From Zopfochytrium polystomum (lineage: Eukaryota > Chytridiomycota > Chytridiomycetes > Chytridiales > Chytridiaceae): a stretch of 64,000 nt of DNA. Within the stretch, counting starts at the first letter, position 1. Each line of letters begins with the position of its first letter. A model generated the notes under the pieces. That model saw only the letters and a list, made by a program, of their open reading frames with translations. It did no database searches and was not told where the DNA came from. The stretch is taken from positions 36,159-100,158 of the forward strand of contig JAIVFJ010000226.1 in NCBI GenBank assembly GCA_025765615.1, read 5' to 3'. Below, piece by piece: positions 11,643-22,129 of this stretch. A program made the position numbers and the translations under genes.

Positions 11643-11797
11643 TCGGGAAATGGACTCGCAAACATGTTTTCTATCTCGCGAAGACGAATTGTCAGCTGAC
11701 ATTCTTGAACAGGCTGAACTGTCCGTGTCTTCGGACTGGTTGTGGTGCTTGTTGCAGGCTGCTCACAGCCTGCTCCCCAAAATTGAAAAGACGAAAA

Positions 11798-13113
11798 ATG
11801 ACCGAAGACCCGGACCTGAACGAGGCACAGCCACTGTTGACACAGCCGCGCGCCCGACGCCAGATCCTGCCGCCGCACGTCGCCGCCGGGATCTGCATCT
11901 ACTCGATCGACGCGCAGTCGACGTACCGCTTGGCGACGATCTTCCGACTGGGCGGCGTTGGTGCAAATGCTCTCGTTCGATTGAGCTCCGACCGGCCGAG
12001 GCTCATCTTCAAGCAGTTCAGTAGGCTTTTATCTTTTCCCATGCCTCTTCTGGAGCCCGTACCGACGTGATCTAATCTTGTTCCCCCCCCACTCGAAGCA
12101 TGGACTGCCTTCCATTCATCCACCGCTACAACGCCATTCCACACTGGTTCAAAGACGAGTTTTTCGACGATGCCTGCAGCAAAGGCCAGGTTGCCGCTCT
12201 GGAATGGGCAGTCAACGCAGGCGTGGAGTTTACTCATTCCCACGGATATCACACCGCAAACTATTTTGGCTACGTCGCGGTGCTTGACTGGTTGCGGCAG
12301 AGCGGACTGGAGCTGGCGTACGGCCGTGCAATGGACCAAGCGTGTTCGAGGGGGCATTTGCACGTTCTTCAGTGGTGGAAAGACAGCGGACTTTCGTTCA
12401 CCTACTCGGAAGTTGCGATGAACCGCGCAAGCCAATTTGGACGAGTGGATATTCTCCAGTGGTGGAAGGACAGCGGGCTGGAACTTAGATACACCAATAT
12501 AGCTTTGGAAGCTGCAAGCGCACGGGGACACGTTGGAGTGCTTCAGTGGTGGAAGGACAGCGGGTTGCCGCTTAAATACGACGCTAGGGCAATCGACGCG
12601 GCAAGTTTTAACGACCAAACAGCAGTGTTGCAGTGGTGGAAGGACAGTGGCCTGGAGCTTCGATATGACACTTCAATGAAGGAAGCAAGTCAAAACGGAA
12701 ATATCGCTGTGCTGCAATGGTGGAAAGACAGCGGTTTGCCTCTGCAGCACAAGCGTGCAATGGATTTTTGCAGAAGTGTCGACGCTCTTCAGTGGTGGAA
12801 GGAGAGTGGTTTGGTCTTGGAGTACACAGAAAAAGCACTTGAGTTTGCAAGCCACATGGAATGTTTGAATACTTCCCCAGGGAAGCGTACGGGGGTCCCT
12901 CTTCTTCAGTGGTGGAGGGATAGTGGGCTTCCTCTGAAGGTTTCAGTTGATGGTGTTCTCTGGGGACGATACCGACAAAATCAAGAAGTTGTTGATTGGT
13001 GGAAGGCCAGTGGACTGCTCCACTCTCTGCGGGACGTGATTCCTTCCCTTCCAATGTCACAAGCTGAAAAAGACTGGCTTTTGCAGTTGATATCAGACGA
13101 AGAAAATGCGTAA
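11798..13113 (+). CDS. WWKDSGL-repeat (ankyrin-like) protein
   Basis: A first part (11,798-12,020) begins MTEDPDLNEAQ and has an F-box-like segment (ILPPHVAAGICIY, TYRLATIFRL). A second part from about 12,100 to 13,113 carries at least eight repeats of about 27 residues with the core LQWWKDSGLPLKY preceded by an A..xAS..GH helix. The repeats resemble degenerate ankyrin repeats and probably bind proteins; no enzymatic motif is seen. A GT at 12,021 and an AG at 12,097-12,098 suggest an intron, but the join leaves a one-base phase mismatch, so the start of the second part is uncertain. The gene at 20,462-21,181 has the same N-terminal segment and repeats without an intron. Confidence 0.7.
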
Positions 13114-13299
13114 AAGTTGTTCCAAACCAAATTGAGCTTTCCAACGTTCTGGGCATTTGGGTTTGTGAAAGATGAATTCCCAGAGTCATAAACTAGGCGG
13201 CAGTCCAACCGATCCTCTGTTGACTCGAGCAATGGTATCTAGCTTTTGGGTTCAAGTTCGCTGACCGATGTTACGTCACAAACTCGGGCCAGATGTTTA

Positions 13300-13392
13300 T
13301 GTTGAAAGGGGGAGACGCTTTTTGTCATTGCGTGGGGTGACTGTTTTCTTTTGGCGGAAAATGCTGGTGGCAAGCATTTGGCTTGTTCGACT
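13300..13392. repeat. Host repeat interrupted by the Tc1-type transposon, left piece
   Basis: GTTGAAAGGGGGAGACGC through GGCTTGTTCGAC matches 19,335-19,435 closely. It continues after the transposon at 16,566 (GGCAAGAAAAAG, then ATGGACCAAATC and CCAAAACTGT), which matches the 19,440-20,170 continuation. The two pieces therefore belong to one repeat split by the insertion. Confidence 0.65.
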
Positions 13393-13394
13393 TA

Positions 13395-13549
13395 CAGTAG
13401 TTTGCGAAATTGTTGGCACATCCTGATTTTTCGGCACAAAAAAAGTTCAATCAGTGGCCACAAAGTAAAAAGATTTTGTCGGCCAAACACCACTCCCGCC
13501 CACCAGATTCTCTCGAAATTCTTCTCGCCAATTAGTGGAAGGACTTGTC
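13395..13549 (+). repeat. Left terminal inverted repeat of the transposon
   Basis: Pairs with 16,420-16,563 in inverted orientation. It differs mainly by a short insertion containing GGCCACAAAGT that the right copy lacks. Confidence 0.85.
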
Positions 13550-13572
13550 AAATCAAGTTCTGCAACTCGTGC

Positions 13573-15285
13573 TATGATTCGACCTCCACGAGATTCGATT
13601 GTGGTGGATTCACCATCGACTGACGACCACCCATCCAGCCCACCTGATCTAGTGGAGATTGATGATACCATCCTTCTCGATGGTGACAATCCTGATCATC
13701 TCAACGCCAAACAGCCTGACCCTCTCCCTGTCGTTCGTGACAACAGTCGCTTGAATGAATCAAGTGCTGTTGAAGACGGTGTTGTTGAGGACGGTGGCAT
13801 ATCCTTCGACAAGGCTGGTCCGCATGTCATCAACGGCAAGGGCGAAAAGCGACCGAAATTCACTGTCCAGTTGACTTTAACATTCCTCAGTCAGACTGGA
13901 GAAAGTAATCCGAGGGTTGTGACGACTGTCAGTGCCGTGGACTTCAAGTTTGACTCCACTCTTTCTTTTGAGAGCTTCACTCAAGAGGTCATCTGTGTGG
14001 CCCGCAGCGTGCCTAAGCTTGAACTATCTTCTGGAACAGATGGAGCCCCTCTACCAGAGAGCGTAATGCTCAATTGGTACGTTCTAAACGCTGCCCGCAT
14101 TGGGGCGAAAAATAAGAGCATTCAGCAACTGCGATCGGACAACGAATGGGCACATATGTGGGATGTTCTGGAGGCTGGCAGTCGTAAACATGTGAACATT
14201 GACGTTACAATCAAGGTCGAGGTAGTACGCCCGTGATCTGCATTTTCTCCCTCCCCTGTCGTGCCATTCTCATCGTTACTGTTATTTTATAGGCCCATAT
14301 ACCGAAGCGACAGAAGGACAAGAGTGGAGCAAAGAAAATTGGGCCGGAAAAAGACTCAGCTCTGGACGAGAAAGAAACAAAAGTCGTTCGTGTGTACGAG
14401 CGTCTCAAAAGAACTCATGAGTGTGGATTGTGCTCCTCCGAGGTGCGGGCGTGCTTTAGGTTTGCAAATGGAAATCATTTGCGCCTCTCGTTTGGCATGT
14501 TGCGAAGCTGGAGCTTGAAGATTGTGAGACTTACTCTGATTCTTCACTCAAAAACTAACAACCCTTCAACTCAGGTTGAACAAATGGATAAGCACAATTT
14601 TGCGACAGTAAATGATGCGAATGAGACCCAATTCAATGCAAAAGCCGAGGTGAATTTTTTATCACCGCCCAACGGAGGAGACTTTGATGCATATAAAAGT
14701 CGGCGCGTGGGTCAAAAGCGACAAGATGAGAGCGAAGAAGACATTGCACAGCGGAGCTCCAAACGCAAGCGGATTGAGGGCGAATCGACTGGCAGGATGG
14801 CAGATCTGCAGTGGCCGTCCCCGCAATTCTATTCTTTGGGATCACAATCGTTCAACGCACCATTCTTTGGAGCTCCTTTTCCATACCCACTCTTCCCGGG
14901 ATATCCATTTTTCTCCCCACCTGGGCTTCCAGCAAACACCGCAATGCCAGGGATCGTTCCACACCATGCCAGGGATCCACGTTTGGACGCGATTACAGCT
15001 AACCGACCACCGCTTCAACCAGTTAATTTGACAAATATGCCGCAAAAAAGGACAAACTACTCAGACTTCAATCCTGAGCCCTTCTTCAAATGGCTGATAA
15101 GTGTTGAGGCCCCCATTGATATGGTCTGACTTCGCAGTGCTTTTGCACAGGCTGGTGCCAATTTGGGGAACTTACACCAACTCCAAAATGAAGACTTGAA
15201 GGAGGCTGGGCTGAACAAGGGAGAAATTTTGAACTTACGGGAGTGGTTTGACGCATACATGACACAAAGGATCGAAAAGCAATAA
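13573..15285 (+). CDS. Transposon cargo protein with C-terminal SAM-like domain
   Basis: Begins at ATG 13,573 (MIRPPRDSIVV), just inside the left TIR. Two introns are likely: about 14,222-14,292 (ending TTTTATAG) and about 14,524-14,573 (ending CAACTCAG). The middle is acidic, then basic with a nuclear-localisation-like SSKRKR, then Pro/Phe-rich. The C terminus reads PFFKWLISVEAPIDM, a TGA at about 15,127, then SAFAQAGANLGNLHQL, ...EDLKEAGL and GEILNLREWF in the same frame to TAA at 15,283-15,285. That tail has the pattern of a SAM domain, a protein-interaction fold. The internal TGA could come from a CGA codon by one C-to-T change, so this copy is probably inactive. Function is unknown; it may assist transposition. 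Confidence 0.55.
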
Positions 15286-15299
15286 AAAAGTTTCCTTTA

Positions 15300-16380
15300 T
15301 TAGATGTATCCACAGCTTTCAATGCAACTCCTCGCAATTTCTGGTGTAACCACACGATAAACCACTTTTGAAAGTGCGGCCCATCGACCTTCTGACTCAT
15401 CAAGGCCGTATTTGCGCATGTCGCGTTTCAGTAAGCCGAAAATCTTTTCGCATGGCATGAAGTCCGGACTGTATGGTGGAAGAAAGATCAAACACGCTCC
15501 TAAGCAATCAACATTCAGTTTGTGTGTGTAACGAGAAATACAGGAGTGCTTACCTTCTCCTCAACAGCGGCAAGTAAATCGGCGTTGTGGTGGATCTTGC
15601 AATTGTCAAGAACAAGCACAGATAAAGGATTGGGGTACCCGTTCATAAACGGAAGCTAAGGATGCTGATAAGGTTAGTACACCAAACGAAAGAGCTTCTA
15701 AAAATACAAACCACTCGAGATAAGATGAACTCATTGAAAGTCTCAGCGTCGTAACTCCCCTTCACAACGCCGACAGAGAGCAATCCAAACTCTGACACCG
15801 CTGGCAAAATCGAAAACCGATCTCCTCGAACAAAAACCTGATCTATTTGAGGCTGCTGACCTTTGAGTCCCCACCCACGTCGCCTTTGCACTGTTCTTTC
15901 GTCTTTCGAGCTTTTGTCAAGGAATATAAGTTGATTGTGGTGATACTCCCGCGCAACCATATTCATGAACTCTGCCCTTTTGAGGCTGTTCCCCTCAGCG
16001 GCGAGTTTTTTAAGCTGCTGGTTTGTGTACCCAGCACGACAGAGATATCGAAAGACAGTGGCTTGGTGGAGGACAATATCTCGGCGAAGTGCAAGCTTCA
16101 ACTTAAGTTCGCCGAGATGGAGGTCGGGGTTCTCGAGGACAAGGGCTTCTAGGGCGTGAATGTCGACCCGTGATGCCTTCCACTTACGCCCAGACGAATT
16201 GAGGTCATGTCTCGGTCGATCTACTTGTCCTGTTCTGTTGAACAAAGCCAGAACTCTGAAGAAAGTGCGCCTGGAAAGAAAACCTTGAAGGATCCGGACG
16301 ATCGATTTCTGACTGAATCCCAAATCTCGAAGCTGGATGGCAAGAAGCTTCACTTGAGGACTAATCTTTCTGAAGGCCAT
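15300..16380 (-). CDS. Tc1/mariner (IS630-like) DDE transposase, intron-containing
   Basis: The minus-strand reading starts MAFRKISPQVKLLAIQL and has helix-turn-helix-like DNA-binding segments in the first 130 residues (FSQKSIVRILQ; ATVFRYLCRAGY). The catalytic triad is visible: Asp in LIFLDKSSKDERT, Asp in LSVLVLDNCKIHHN, and Glu in PPYSPDFMPCEKIFGLLK. An intron starting GTTTGT separates the first two parts (near 15,668-15,712). A second near 15,500-15,555 is required but its splice phase does not fit cleanly, so this copy may be damaged. Cut-and-paste movement at TA sites is the established behaviour of the family. The start lies just inside the right TIR. Confidence 0.8.
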
Positions 16381-16419
16381 GCTCGTTGCAGCGCTGCAGC
16401 GATGTGATCGAAGACAACT

Positions 16420-16563
16420 GACAAGTCCTTCCACTAATTGGCGAGGAGAATTTCGAGAGAATCTGGTGGGCGGGAGTGGTGTTTGGCCGACAAAATCTTT
16501 TTACTGATTGAACTTTTTTTGTGCTGAAAAATCAGGTTGTGCCAACAATTTCGCAAACTACTG
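16420..16563 (-). repeat. Right terminal inverted repeat of the transposon
   Basis: Reverse complement of 13,395-13,549. The outer end CGCAAACTACTG is followed directly by the TA duplication. Confidence 0.85.
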
Positions 16564-16565
16564 TA

Positions 16566-17080
16566 AAAGGCAAGAAAAAGAAAAGGCAAAAAGAAGGAAG
16601 AGTCTCTGTACGAAATGGACCAAATCCACGAACACCAAACCCACCGCACACGTGCTCTTCGGCCTCAACCTCGCACCAAAACTGTACACCAGCAGAAGAA
16701 CCTAAACTATAATAAACACCTTATGTGAGATACTTGAGAATCTCATTGTACTTCTTTTCATCAACGAGCGCTCCGTTCGCTGTCAAGGCATAATAACAAG
16801 TTCTCCAGAGCATTCCTCAATAGAGTTCCCATTATCATATCTTGTACGAAATGATTTTACAGGTGCGAAGATTTTTTCTCCCTGGAGGAGGAGAACACCA
16901 GTCGCTGCGGGAGCAGGAGCTGGGGGTTTTGAGTCCGAAAAGCACTTGTATTTTCTCTTCCCGTTGTTTGAATGGGCATGCTACGTCTGCTGGTTGCGCA
17001 ACCAGCAGACGGACGTTCTGCAAGCCCAATCTCTTGACACTAAAAAACAATAATCACGCCTTGCACATTCCACTCCCTAA
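16566..17080. other. Right piece of the interrupted host repeat, then no gene
   Basis: Positions 16,566-16,690 continue the host repeat (compare 20,104-20,170). From 16,690 to 17,080 I see no gene; a short inverted repeat, TCTGCTGGTTGCGCAACCAGCAG, lies at about 16,987-17,010. Confidence 0.45.
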
Positions 17081-17865
17081 CTACTCATCGTGGGCCATTG
17101 GCGCATAGACCTTGCTTCCACGTCGCCCGCTGCTGCTGCCGCTGCTGCACACTCCCATCCCCACGCCCATACCCGCCCTCTTCGTCTCCTCCTTCTTCTT
17201 CTTCTTCTTTATCTTCTCGATAGACATCCCCTTGTTCCTCCTCGCCCCGCCCTCCCCCTCCTCCTCCTCCCTCGACCCTCCGCCTCCTCCGTCAGATCCC
17301 ATCAGGCCTGTCCAAGCGCGAGCGCCACCGCCGCGCTCCACAACGTTGCGGTCGTCATCGACGGTGGTCGGCGCCGCGGCACCCTCCACTATCCCGACCG
17401 CCGACCGAAACACATAGACGGGTCCCTCACTCTGCAGCGGCTGCTTGTCGTCTGGGATTGGCGCGAGGGGCCAGGACAACTTTGGTGCCGGGAGGACGGT
17501 GAGAGGCGCAGGGCTGGGGAACAGGGACGGACGGGGGTTACGGGTGAATTGTGAGGGGTCATGGCTAAAGAAGGTGAACCCGTCCATGCACGCACACGCG
17601 CAAGGACACACACACGAACAAGCGTACGAACTCGCACAACGCACACATACACACAGAGAGAGAGAAAGAGAAGGAGAGAGAGATAGAGAGAGCGAGCGAA
17701 GGGGCAACCAGAGGGTGGCACTCACCCCGCTAACGCGGCGTCGGCAGCGGCGGCGGGCGAGGGGAGAAAGACGAAGAAGAAGGCAGAGAAGACGACGGCT
17801 GCGACGACGACGGAGTGGAAGAAGCGCTTCCGCGAGAGCGGCTGGCTGCGTTGGCTGTGGTGCAT
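17081..17865 (-). CDS. Hypothetical membrane or secreted protein with basic tail, two exons
   Basis: Exon 17865-17726 begins MHHSQRSQPLSRKRFFHS and carries one hydrophobic helix (VVVAAVVFSAFFFVFLP) followed by Ala residues, fitting a signal peptide or type II anchor. A GTGAGTG donor and a TTCTTTAG acceptor lead in correct phase to exon 17564-17081, giving 207 residues. The second part has a Pro-rich stretch (about residues 50-85), an acidic/Gly stretch and a lysine run (IEKIKKKKKKEE) before a Ser/Gly-rich end. No domain is recognised. The intron holds GT and GA microsatellites. The match of phase, donor and acceptor supports the model. Confidence 0.5.
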
Positions 17866-17962
17866 TTGAATTATTTTTATTTTTATTTTTAATTTTTTTC
17901 TTTGTTCCCAGTGCCCGCGATGTGTCCTTATGAAAATGGCGCAGCACGGTTTGCCTGAAAGC

Positions 17963-17963
<1 letters not shown>

Positions 17964-18000
<37 letters not shown>

Positions 18001-18001
18001 C
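17964..18001. repeat. (CTGT)n microsatellite
   Basis: About nine CTGT units in a row, directly upstream of the gene on the minus strand. Confidence 0.85.
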
Positions 18002-18019
18002 CTGTCTCTTCTGTAACAG

Positions 18020-19330
18020 CACACCTGCATTAATGTTTTTTTGTTGGAATTCCAGCCCATCACTGACTGGCCAAAACCTTAAAACCTTGGAATAGCAAGC
18101 TGAGATAGCTCTTTGGGATATCCTCTCGGACTTTTCTTAAATAATCCACGCCTTTGGGCTATAAAATATTATTTTGGGGGGCACAGACGTTCACCAACCC
18201 AACGGCGGTTTCGGCAGGAGAACACTACTCGCTCCCCTGCATGACAGCTCAATGCCCCTCCATTCTTGCAGAAGCCCAGCGCCGCACACTGCTCCCTGAT
18301 GACGTCTCTCACGGTCGGGTGGGTGGGGGGGGGAGCGGGAGAGGGGGTGCGGCATACAGTATGGCGACTGCAACGCCACCGCAGATCCGACGTTGGGAAC
18401 TGCGACAAATGCTCAGTGCAGTGGGCTCAGCAGGCGCCCAAGTCCTCATACGCGTCATTTTCGCTGCCGTGGCCTCATCATCACTACTCTGCCAGATCAG
18501 CTGGATCCCCCAACTTCCTCGATGCCTACGACACCCTCATCTCAACCGCTGGCCTTGCAAAATGCCCTGTGCGAGTCGTAAACGGCTACGTGCCCTTGGC
18601 ACAAACACTGGTCATCTCTAGACCGGCGCACCGCCGCAAATTGTGTTGCCCACTAGTGCTGACGTCAGCAAAAGGCGATCTGGCCCGTAACCGGCCCGGC
18701 AAGGACACGTGTGCCCCTGCTTCAGCGTATGACAAGGACATATTGAGTGAGGAAGGGGGCATAGATTATAACAGCAGAGCAGGCAGCAATGTTGAGGGTG
18801 GAGTGTGGTGGTGGTGGAGGTGGTTGGCGGCACGGAGGATAGCTGTTTGCGGCCATCGAGGGATAGCGTCCCACTTCATCCCTGCCCCACCTCCACACGA
18901 CACCACCGCTGCCTCTACCACCACGCAACCTTGTCCACTGCTAGCCCCCACCACCGTAACTCCCACTCTTTCTCCCGTCGCTGCCACCGCCCCGTGCCGC
19001 CACCATCTCTTGCACACCGCATCTGCCTCGCCGCCGCCGCCGCTCTGCCTTCCAGCGCCACAAAACGCAAGGTAGACCACGTGCGCACAGTGTCTTCAAC
19101 GACTTCGTGCCGCCGGCATCCAACAGGATCAGCAGGCGCAGCCACGCTCTCGCTGTTGCAGGTCAGTAGTGTTCAAGAGTACAGCCCGAATTCGGAGCCA
19201 TCTCTTCGTGCTGCTGCCACGTAAAAAAAAAAAGGGCTGTGGGCTCCTCTCTTTGTTGCCACAGCCACAAAAAAATATTATTCTTCTTCCTGTCACGCAG
19301 CCTCCGGCTGCGTGAAATAATAATAATAAA
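18020..19330. other. No confident gene
   Basis: Long frames are open on both strands only because the sequence is GC-rich and low in complexity (CCACC and GGTGG runs around 18,800-19,070). No conserved motif, signal peptide or plausible exon series was found. A short inverted repeat around CAGCCTCCGGCTG lies near 19,299. Confidence 0.3.
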
Positions 19331-19334
19331 AAAA

Positions 19335-20059
19335 AAAAGTTGAAAGGGAGACGCCTTTTGTCACTGCGAGGGGTATGTGACTGTTTTCTTTTGGTGGAAA
19401 ACGCTGGTCGCAAGCATTTATTTGGCCTGTTCGACTGAAGGGCAAGAAAAGGGAAAAAAAAAAAAAAAAAAAAAAAGGAAACGGCTATTTACAGACTCCC
19501 CCTGACTAGGACTAGATGGGAGACCCCATTGAACTACCTTTCCAGGATTTCACTTTCATTGATGTTATTTCATTTCTGCTAAGAGATAAGCTTTTGGACC
19601 GGCTCTGCTGATGCCGGTGGCTCTCAACCAATCACCCTTTCCACTACTGCTGCGTCAATAATGCTGGTGTTGATCTGGTGTTGATTGCTGGCAGTGATCT
19701 CACCAATGCTGATGGAGCCACCGATCCAGCTTGAGCAATAATTTCGGGCACGTTCATCTATCTCTGACAGGGAGTTTCCTCTGCTTAGACGTGTTTGGCC
19801 ATCCACGAACCTGCGCTGTTTCTGGGTTGAAAATATCCTGCCCTGTGGGACGTCCAATGGTTCCCTGCGACTGATCTAGCAGGCGCTGTTTTGCTGCTGC
19901 TGGAAGCGCAACAGCAGTCGACATGAAGTGGGCAAGTTACACATTGAGCGAGGACACAGCGGTTGGGAAGTCGGTATCAACTGCGGCTTGTTGGATACGG
20001 ATGCGATGTTGATTTTGTCTGTCCTTATGCGAGGAGCAGGTGGTTCGCGGGGCCGTTCC

Positions 20060-20105
<46 letters not shown>

Positions 20106-20170
20106 AAGAGCCACTGAACAAAATGGACCAAATCGATGACCTTGTGCCAAAACTGTGTGTGTACCAGCAA
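19335..20170. repeat. Copy of the host repeat without the Tc1 element
   Basis: 19,335-19,455 matches 13,300-13,392 plus 16,566-16,580, and about 20,104-20,170 matches 16,605-16,690. At the insertion point it reads GTTCGACTGAAGGGCAAG where the interrupted copy has GTTCGACTTA, element, TAAAAGGCAAG. Between lie A tracts (about 22 and 44 nt) and about 600 bp of non-coding sequence. Confidence 0.6.
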
Positions 20171-20461
20171 ACGGCGTCTAAATCCCCACCAACGCGACCA
20201 ACGCTTCAGTAGCAGCAGAACGTTTCGATCCTTCGGCCTTTGGGTTATGAGCCCAACGTGCTTCCACTACACTACGCTGCGTGTGTAGTTCCTCTCACAT
20301 GCAATGCTACTTCGCTCCTCCGGCCTGGCAAGCAACGTCTAGCCTGTCCATCGAGTGCTGTACTTTTTTCTTTTTTGTTCTCGGAGAGGTACAGCTGGAC
20401 ACACTCTTGTGCGAAAGTCGTTGTACGAGCTTGAGGCTGTATTGGCAAGCGAACAAAAAAC

Positions 20462-21181
20462 TCACTTTCTTGTCCTCTTCACTACGTTTCCTCCCCTCCA
20501 CCACTCGACGACCGCAAGGTGTCCGTTGCTTTGCGCCCCTTCGATCGCGTTCAGGGTGTACTTCAACGGAAGCCCGCTGTCGCTCCACCACTTAAGGACC
20601 GCCAAATGCCCGTTCGCGCTTGCAGAATCCATCGCAGCCACCGAGTATCTAAGACCCAGCCCACTGTCCTTCCACCACTGAAGGGCCCCGACCCGCCCTG
20701 ACGAACTCGCTCCATCCACCGCATGGTAGGTATAATTGAACGGGAGGCCGCTGTCTCGCCACCACTGCAGCACCTCGATAGCTCCGGCTACGCTGGCGTC
20801 GTGAAGTGCGTGGATCGTGTACTTTAGCGGCAGCCCGCTGTCCTTCCACCACTGCAACACCGTCACCCGCCCGCATCTCGTCGCCTCGTCCATCGCTTCT
20901 ACGGTGTATGCCACCACGGTGTACTGTTTTGGTGGCATCTCGGCCTGCAGCTTGCACAGCACGAAATCGAGGAGGCCAGGGTCGCCTTTGCCGCTGGCGC
21001 GGTCGAGAGATCTGTAGCTGTAGAATTTGAAGGCGGCCGCTTGGATCTCGCGGAGGCGGAACAAGGTCGCCAGGCGGAAGCGGTGCTCGGCAAGGGCGAG
21101 GAATGTGCAGATCTCGGCGGCTACATGGGGCGGCAGGACGATCGCAGTCGCCATCGCCGTCTCTGTTGCCTGAGCTCCCAT
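20462..21181 (-). CDS. WWKDSGL-repeat (ankyrin-like) protein, intronless
   Basis: An uninterrupted frame of 239 residues starts MGAQATETAMATAIV. Residues about 15-50 form the same F-box-like segment as in the gene at 11,798 (VLPPHVAAEICTFLALAEHR, FRLATLFRL). From about residue 95 there are five repeats of the pattern A.DxASxxGxxxVLQWWKDSGLPLKYT. The last (VVEWWRGGNVVKR) is degenerate and the protein ends soon after. The fold is probably a short solenoid for protein binding. It lies next to a truncated third copy and close to the left arm of the inverted duplication. Confidence 0.75.
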   Translation of the reverse strand: MGAQATETAMATAIVLPPHVAAEICTFLALAEHRFRLATLFRLREIQAAAFKFYSYRSLDRASGKGDPGLLDFVLCKLQAEMPPKQYTVVAYTVEAMDEATRCGRVTVLQWWKDSGLPLKYTIHALHDASVAGAIEVLQWWRDSGLPFNYTYHAVDGASSSGRVGALQWWKDSGLGLRYSVAAMDSASANGHLAVLKWWSDSGLPLKYTLNAIEGAQSNGHLAVVEWWRGGNVVKRTRK

Positions 21182-21406
21182 CGACGACGTCGCAACGGTT
21201 TTGGGTGGGAATGGCTGTTTTTTTTTTCCGGCTCCGTCGGAAAGAAAATAGCAAGCGTCATCGAGTCGTTATGCGCTGCACTACCTACATTACTCCTACG
21301 ACTCGAACGGGAAAAGGCAGTGAAAGAGTGGCCGATCCGAATGAGATGCCGAACTGCTTCCGTTTATTCCGATCTAACGTCAGATCTTTACGCGTGTTGC
21401 GGAGTC

Positions 21407-21658
21407 TCATCGATTCTTCTCCTTGCTCTCCCATAGCTTCCAAACCGATGGCCGAGGACGCGGTGGAAAGCACTCCGCTTGGACGTCGCGGTTGTGGAGG
21501 AGAGTGGCGAGGTGGAAGTGGTCTCGGGCAAGGGCGAAGTGGTGTAAGATCTCTTCGGCGACGTGGATCGGAAGAGTGATTCCTGCACGGGGACTGTTGA
21601 TCGTGACCGCGTGTTGCTTGCGGCAACGGGACCGAGGAGGGACAGGGGCCATTGGCAT
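21407..21658 (-). pseudogene. Truncated WWKDSGL-family gene, N-terminal segment only
   Basis: From the ATG at 21,658, 83 residues contain the family's N-terminal segment (LPIHVAEEILHHFALARDHF, HLATLLHNRDVQAE) and then stop without any WWKDSGL repeat. It lies just outside the left arm of the inverted duplication and is probably a remnant. Confidence 0.6.
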
Positions 21659-21873
21659 TGCGCTACACAAAAAATGGCTGTTTGAGACCACGGGGCGAAA
21701 ACTCAGGGAAGGATATATGCACGTAGCCAAAAAGCGAACAACGAGTAATAACGAAGTAATGTTGGATGCCGCACGGCGAAGGATTACTGTCGACGCGACA
21801 AAGTCCTCAATCTCGCGATACCCAGGAGAAAAGCCAGAGGGTGTTCTCACCTGATCACTCAGCTCCTCCCGCT

Positions 21874-22110
21874 TCACTTGAGCGTGTGGACTGCGTTTTT
21901 GTCCGAAAAGCGGACCTTGCGGATTTGCTTTCGTAGATCCTTTGGCTGCGCGGGGGGTTTTCCAGGCGGACGGGGGTGACAGCGGGGACGAGGAGGAGTA
22001 AGCTAGTCGGTAGTTGTTGGGGATACAGCGTTGCGAGTGAGCAAATACAAGTTTGAATGAAGTTAAGCAAGGCTTACGTCTTTGTAGAGGTTGTACAGTC
22101 GCCACGACAT
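21874..22110 (-). CDS. Two-exon RVxF-motif mini-protein, left-arm copy
   Basis: Exon 1 (22110-22078) encodes MSWRLYNLYKD. After a GTAAG...CTAG intron, exon 2 (22002-21874) encodes a Pro/Arg-rich start and RKQIRKVRFSDKNAVHTLK, then stop: 53 residues. The right-arm copy continues eight residues further (MKREELE plus a shift in phase); here a one-base deletion creates an early TGA. KVRF fits the RVxF docking motif for protein phosphatase 1, which suggests but does not prove a phosphatase-binding role. Four copies of the motif block occur in this window, two of them decayed. Confidence 0.5.
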
Positions 22111-22129
22111 TTCGGAGCTGTCCGACTGA

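Larger units (their letters stand above)
13395..16563. mobile_element. Tc1/mariner-type DNA transposon with long TIRs and two convergent genes
   Basis: The element is 3,169 bp. It starts CAGTAGTTTGCGAAATTG and ends with the reverse complement; both ends abut TA (13,393-13,394 and 16,564-16,565), the target duplication of this superfamily. The terminal inverted repeats run about 155 bp at the left (13,395-13,549) and 144 bp at the right (16,420-16,563); the left one has an extra segment of about 11 bp. Inside are a minus-strand DDE transposase and a plus-strand gene with a C-terminal SAM-like domain, facing each other. A related repeat at 19.3 kb lacks the insertion. Confidence 0.85.

Noticed and set aside
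18266..19075. Long open frame of about 270 codons on the plus strand
   Set aside because: Open frames overlap on both strands in CCACC/GGTGG low-complexity DNA; no motif or start context supports coding.
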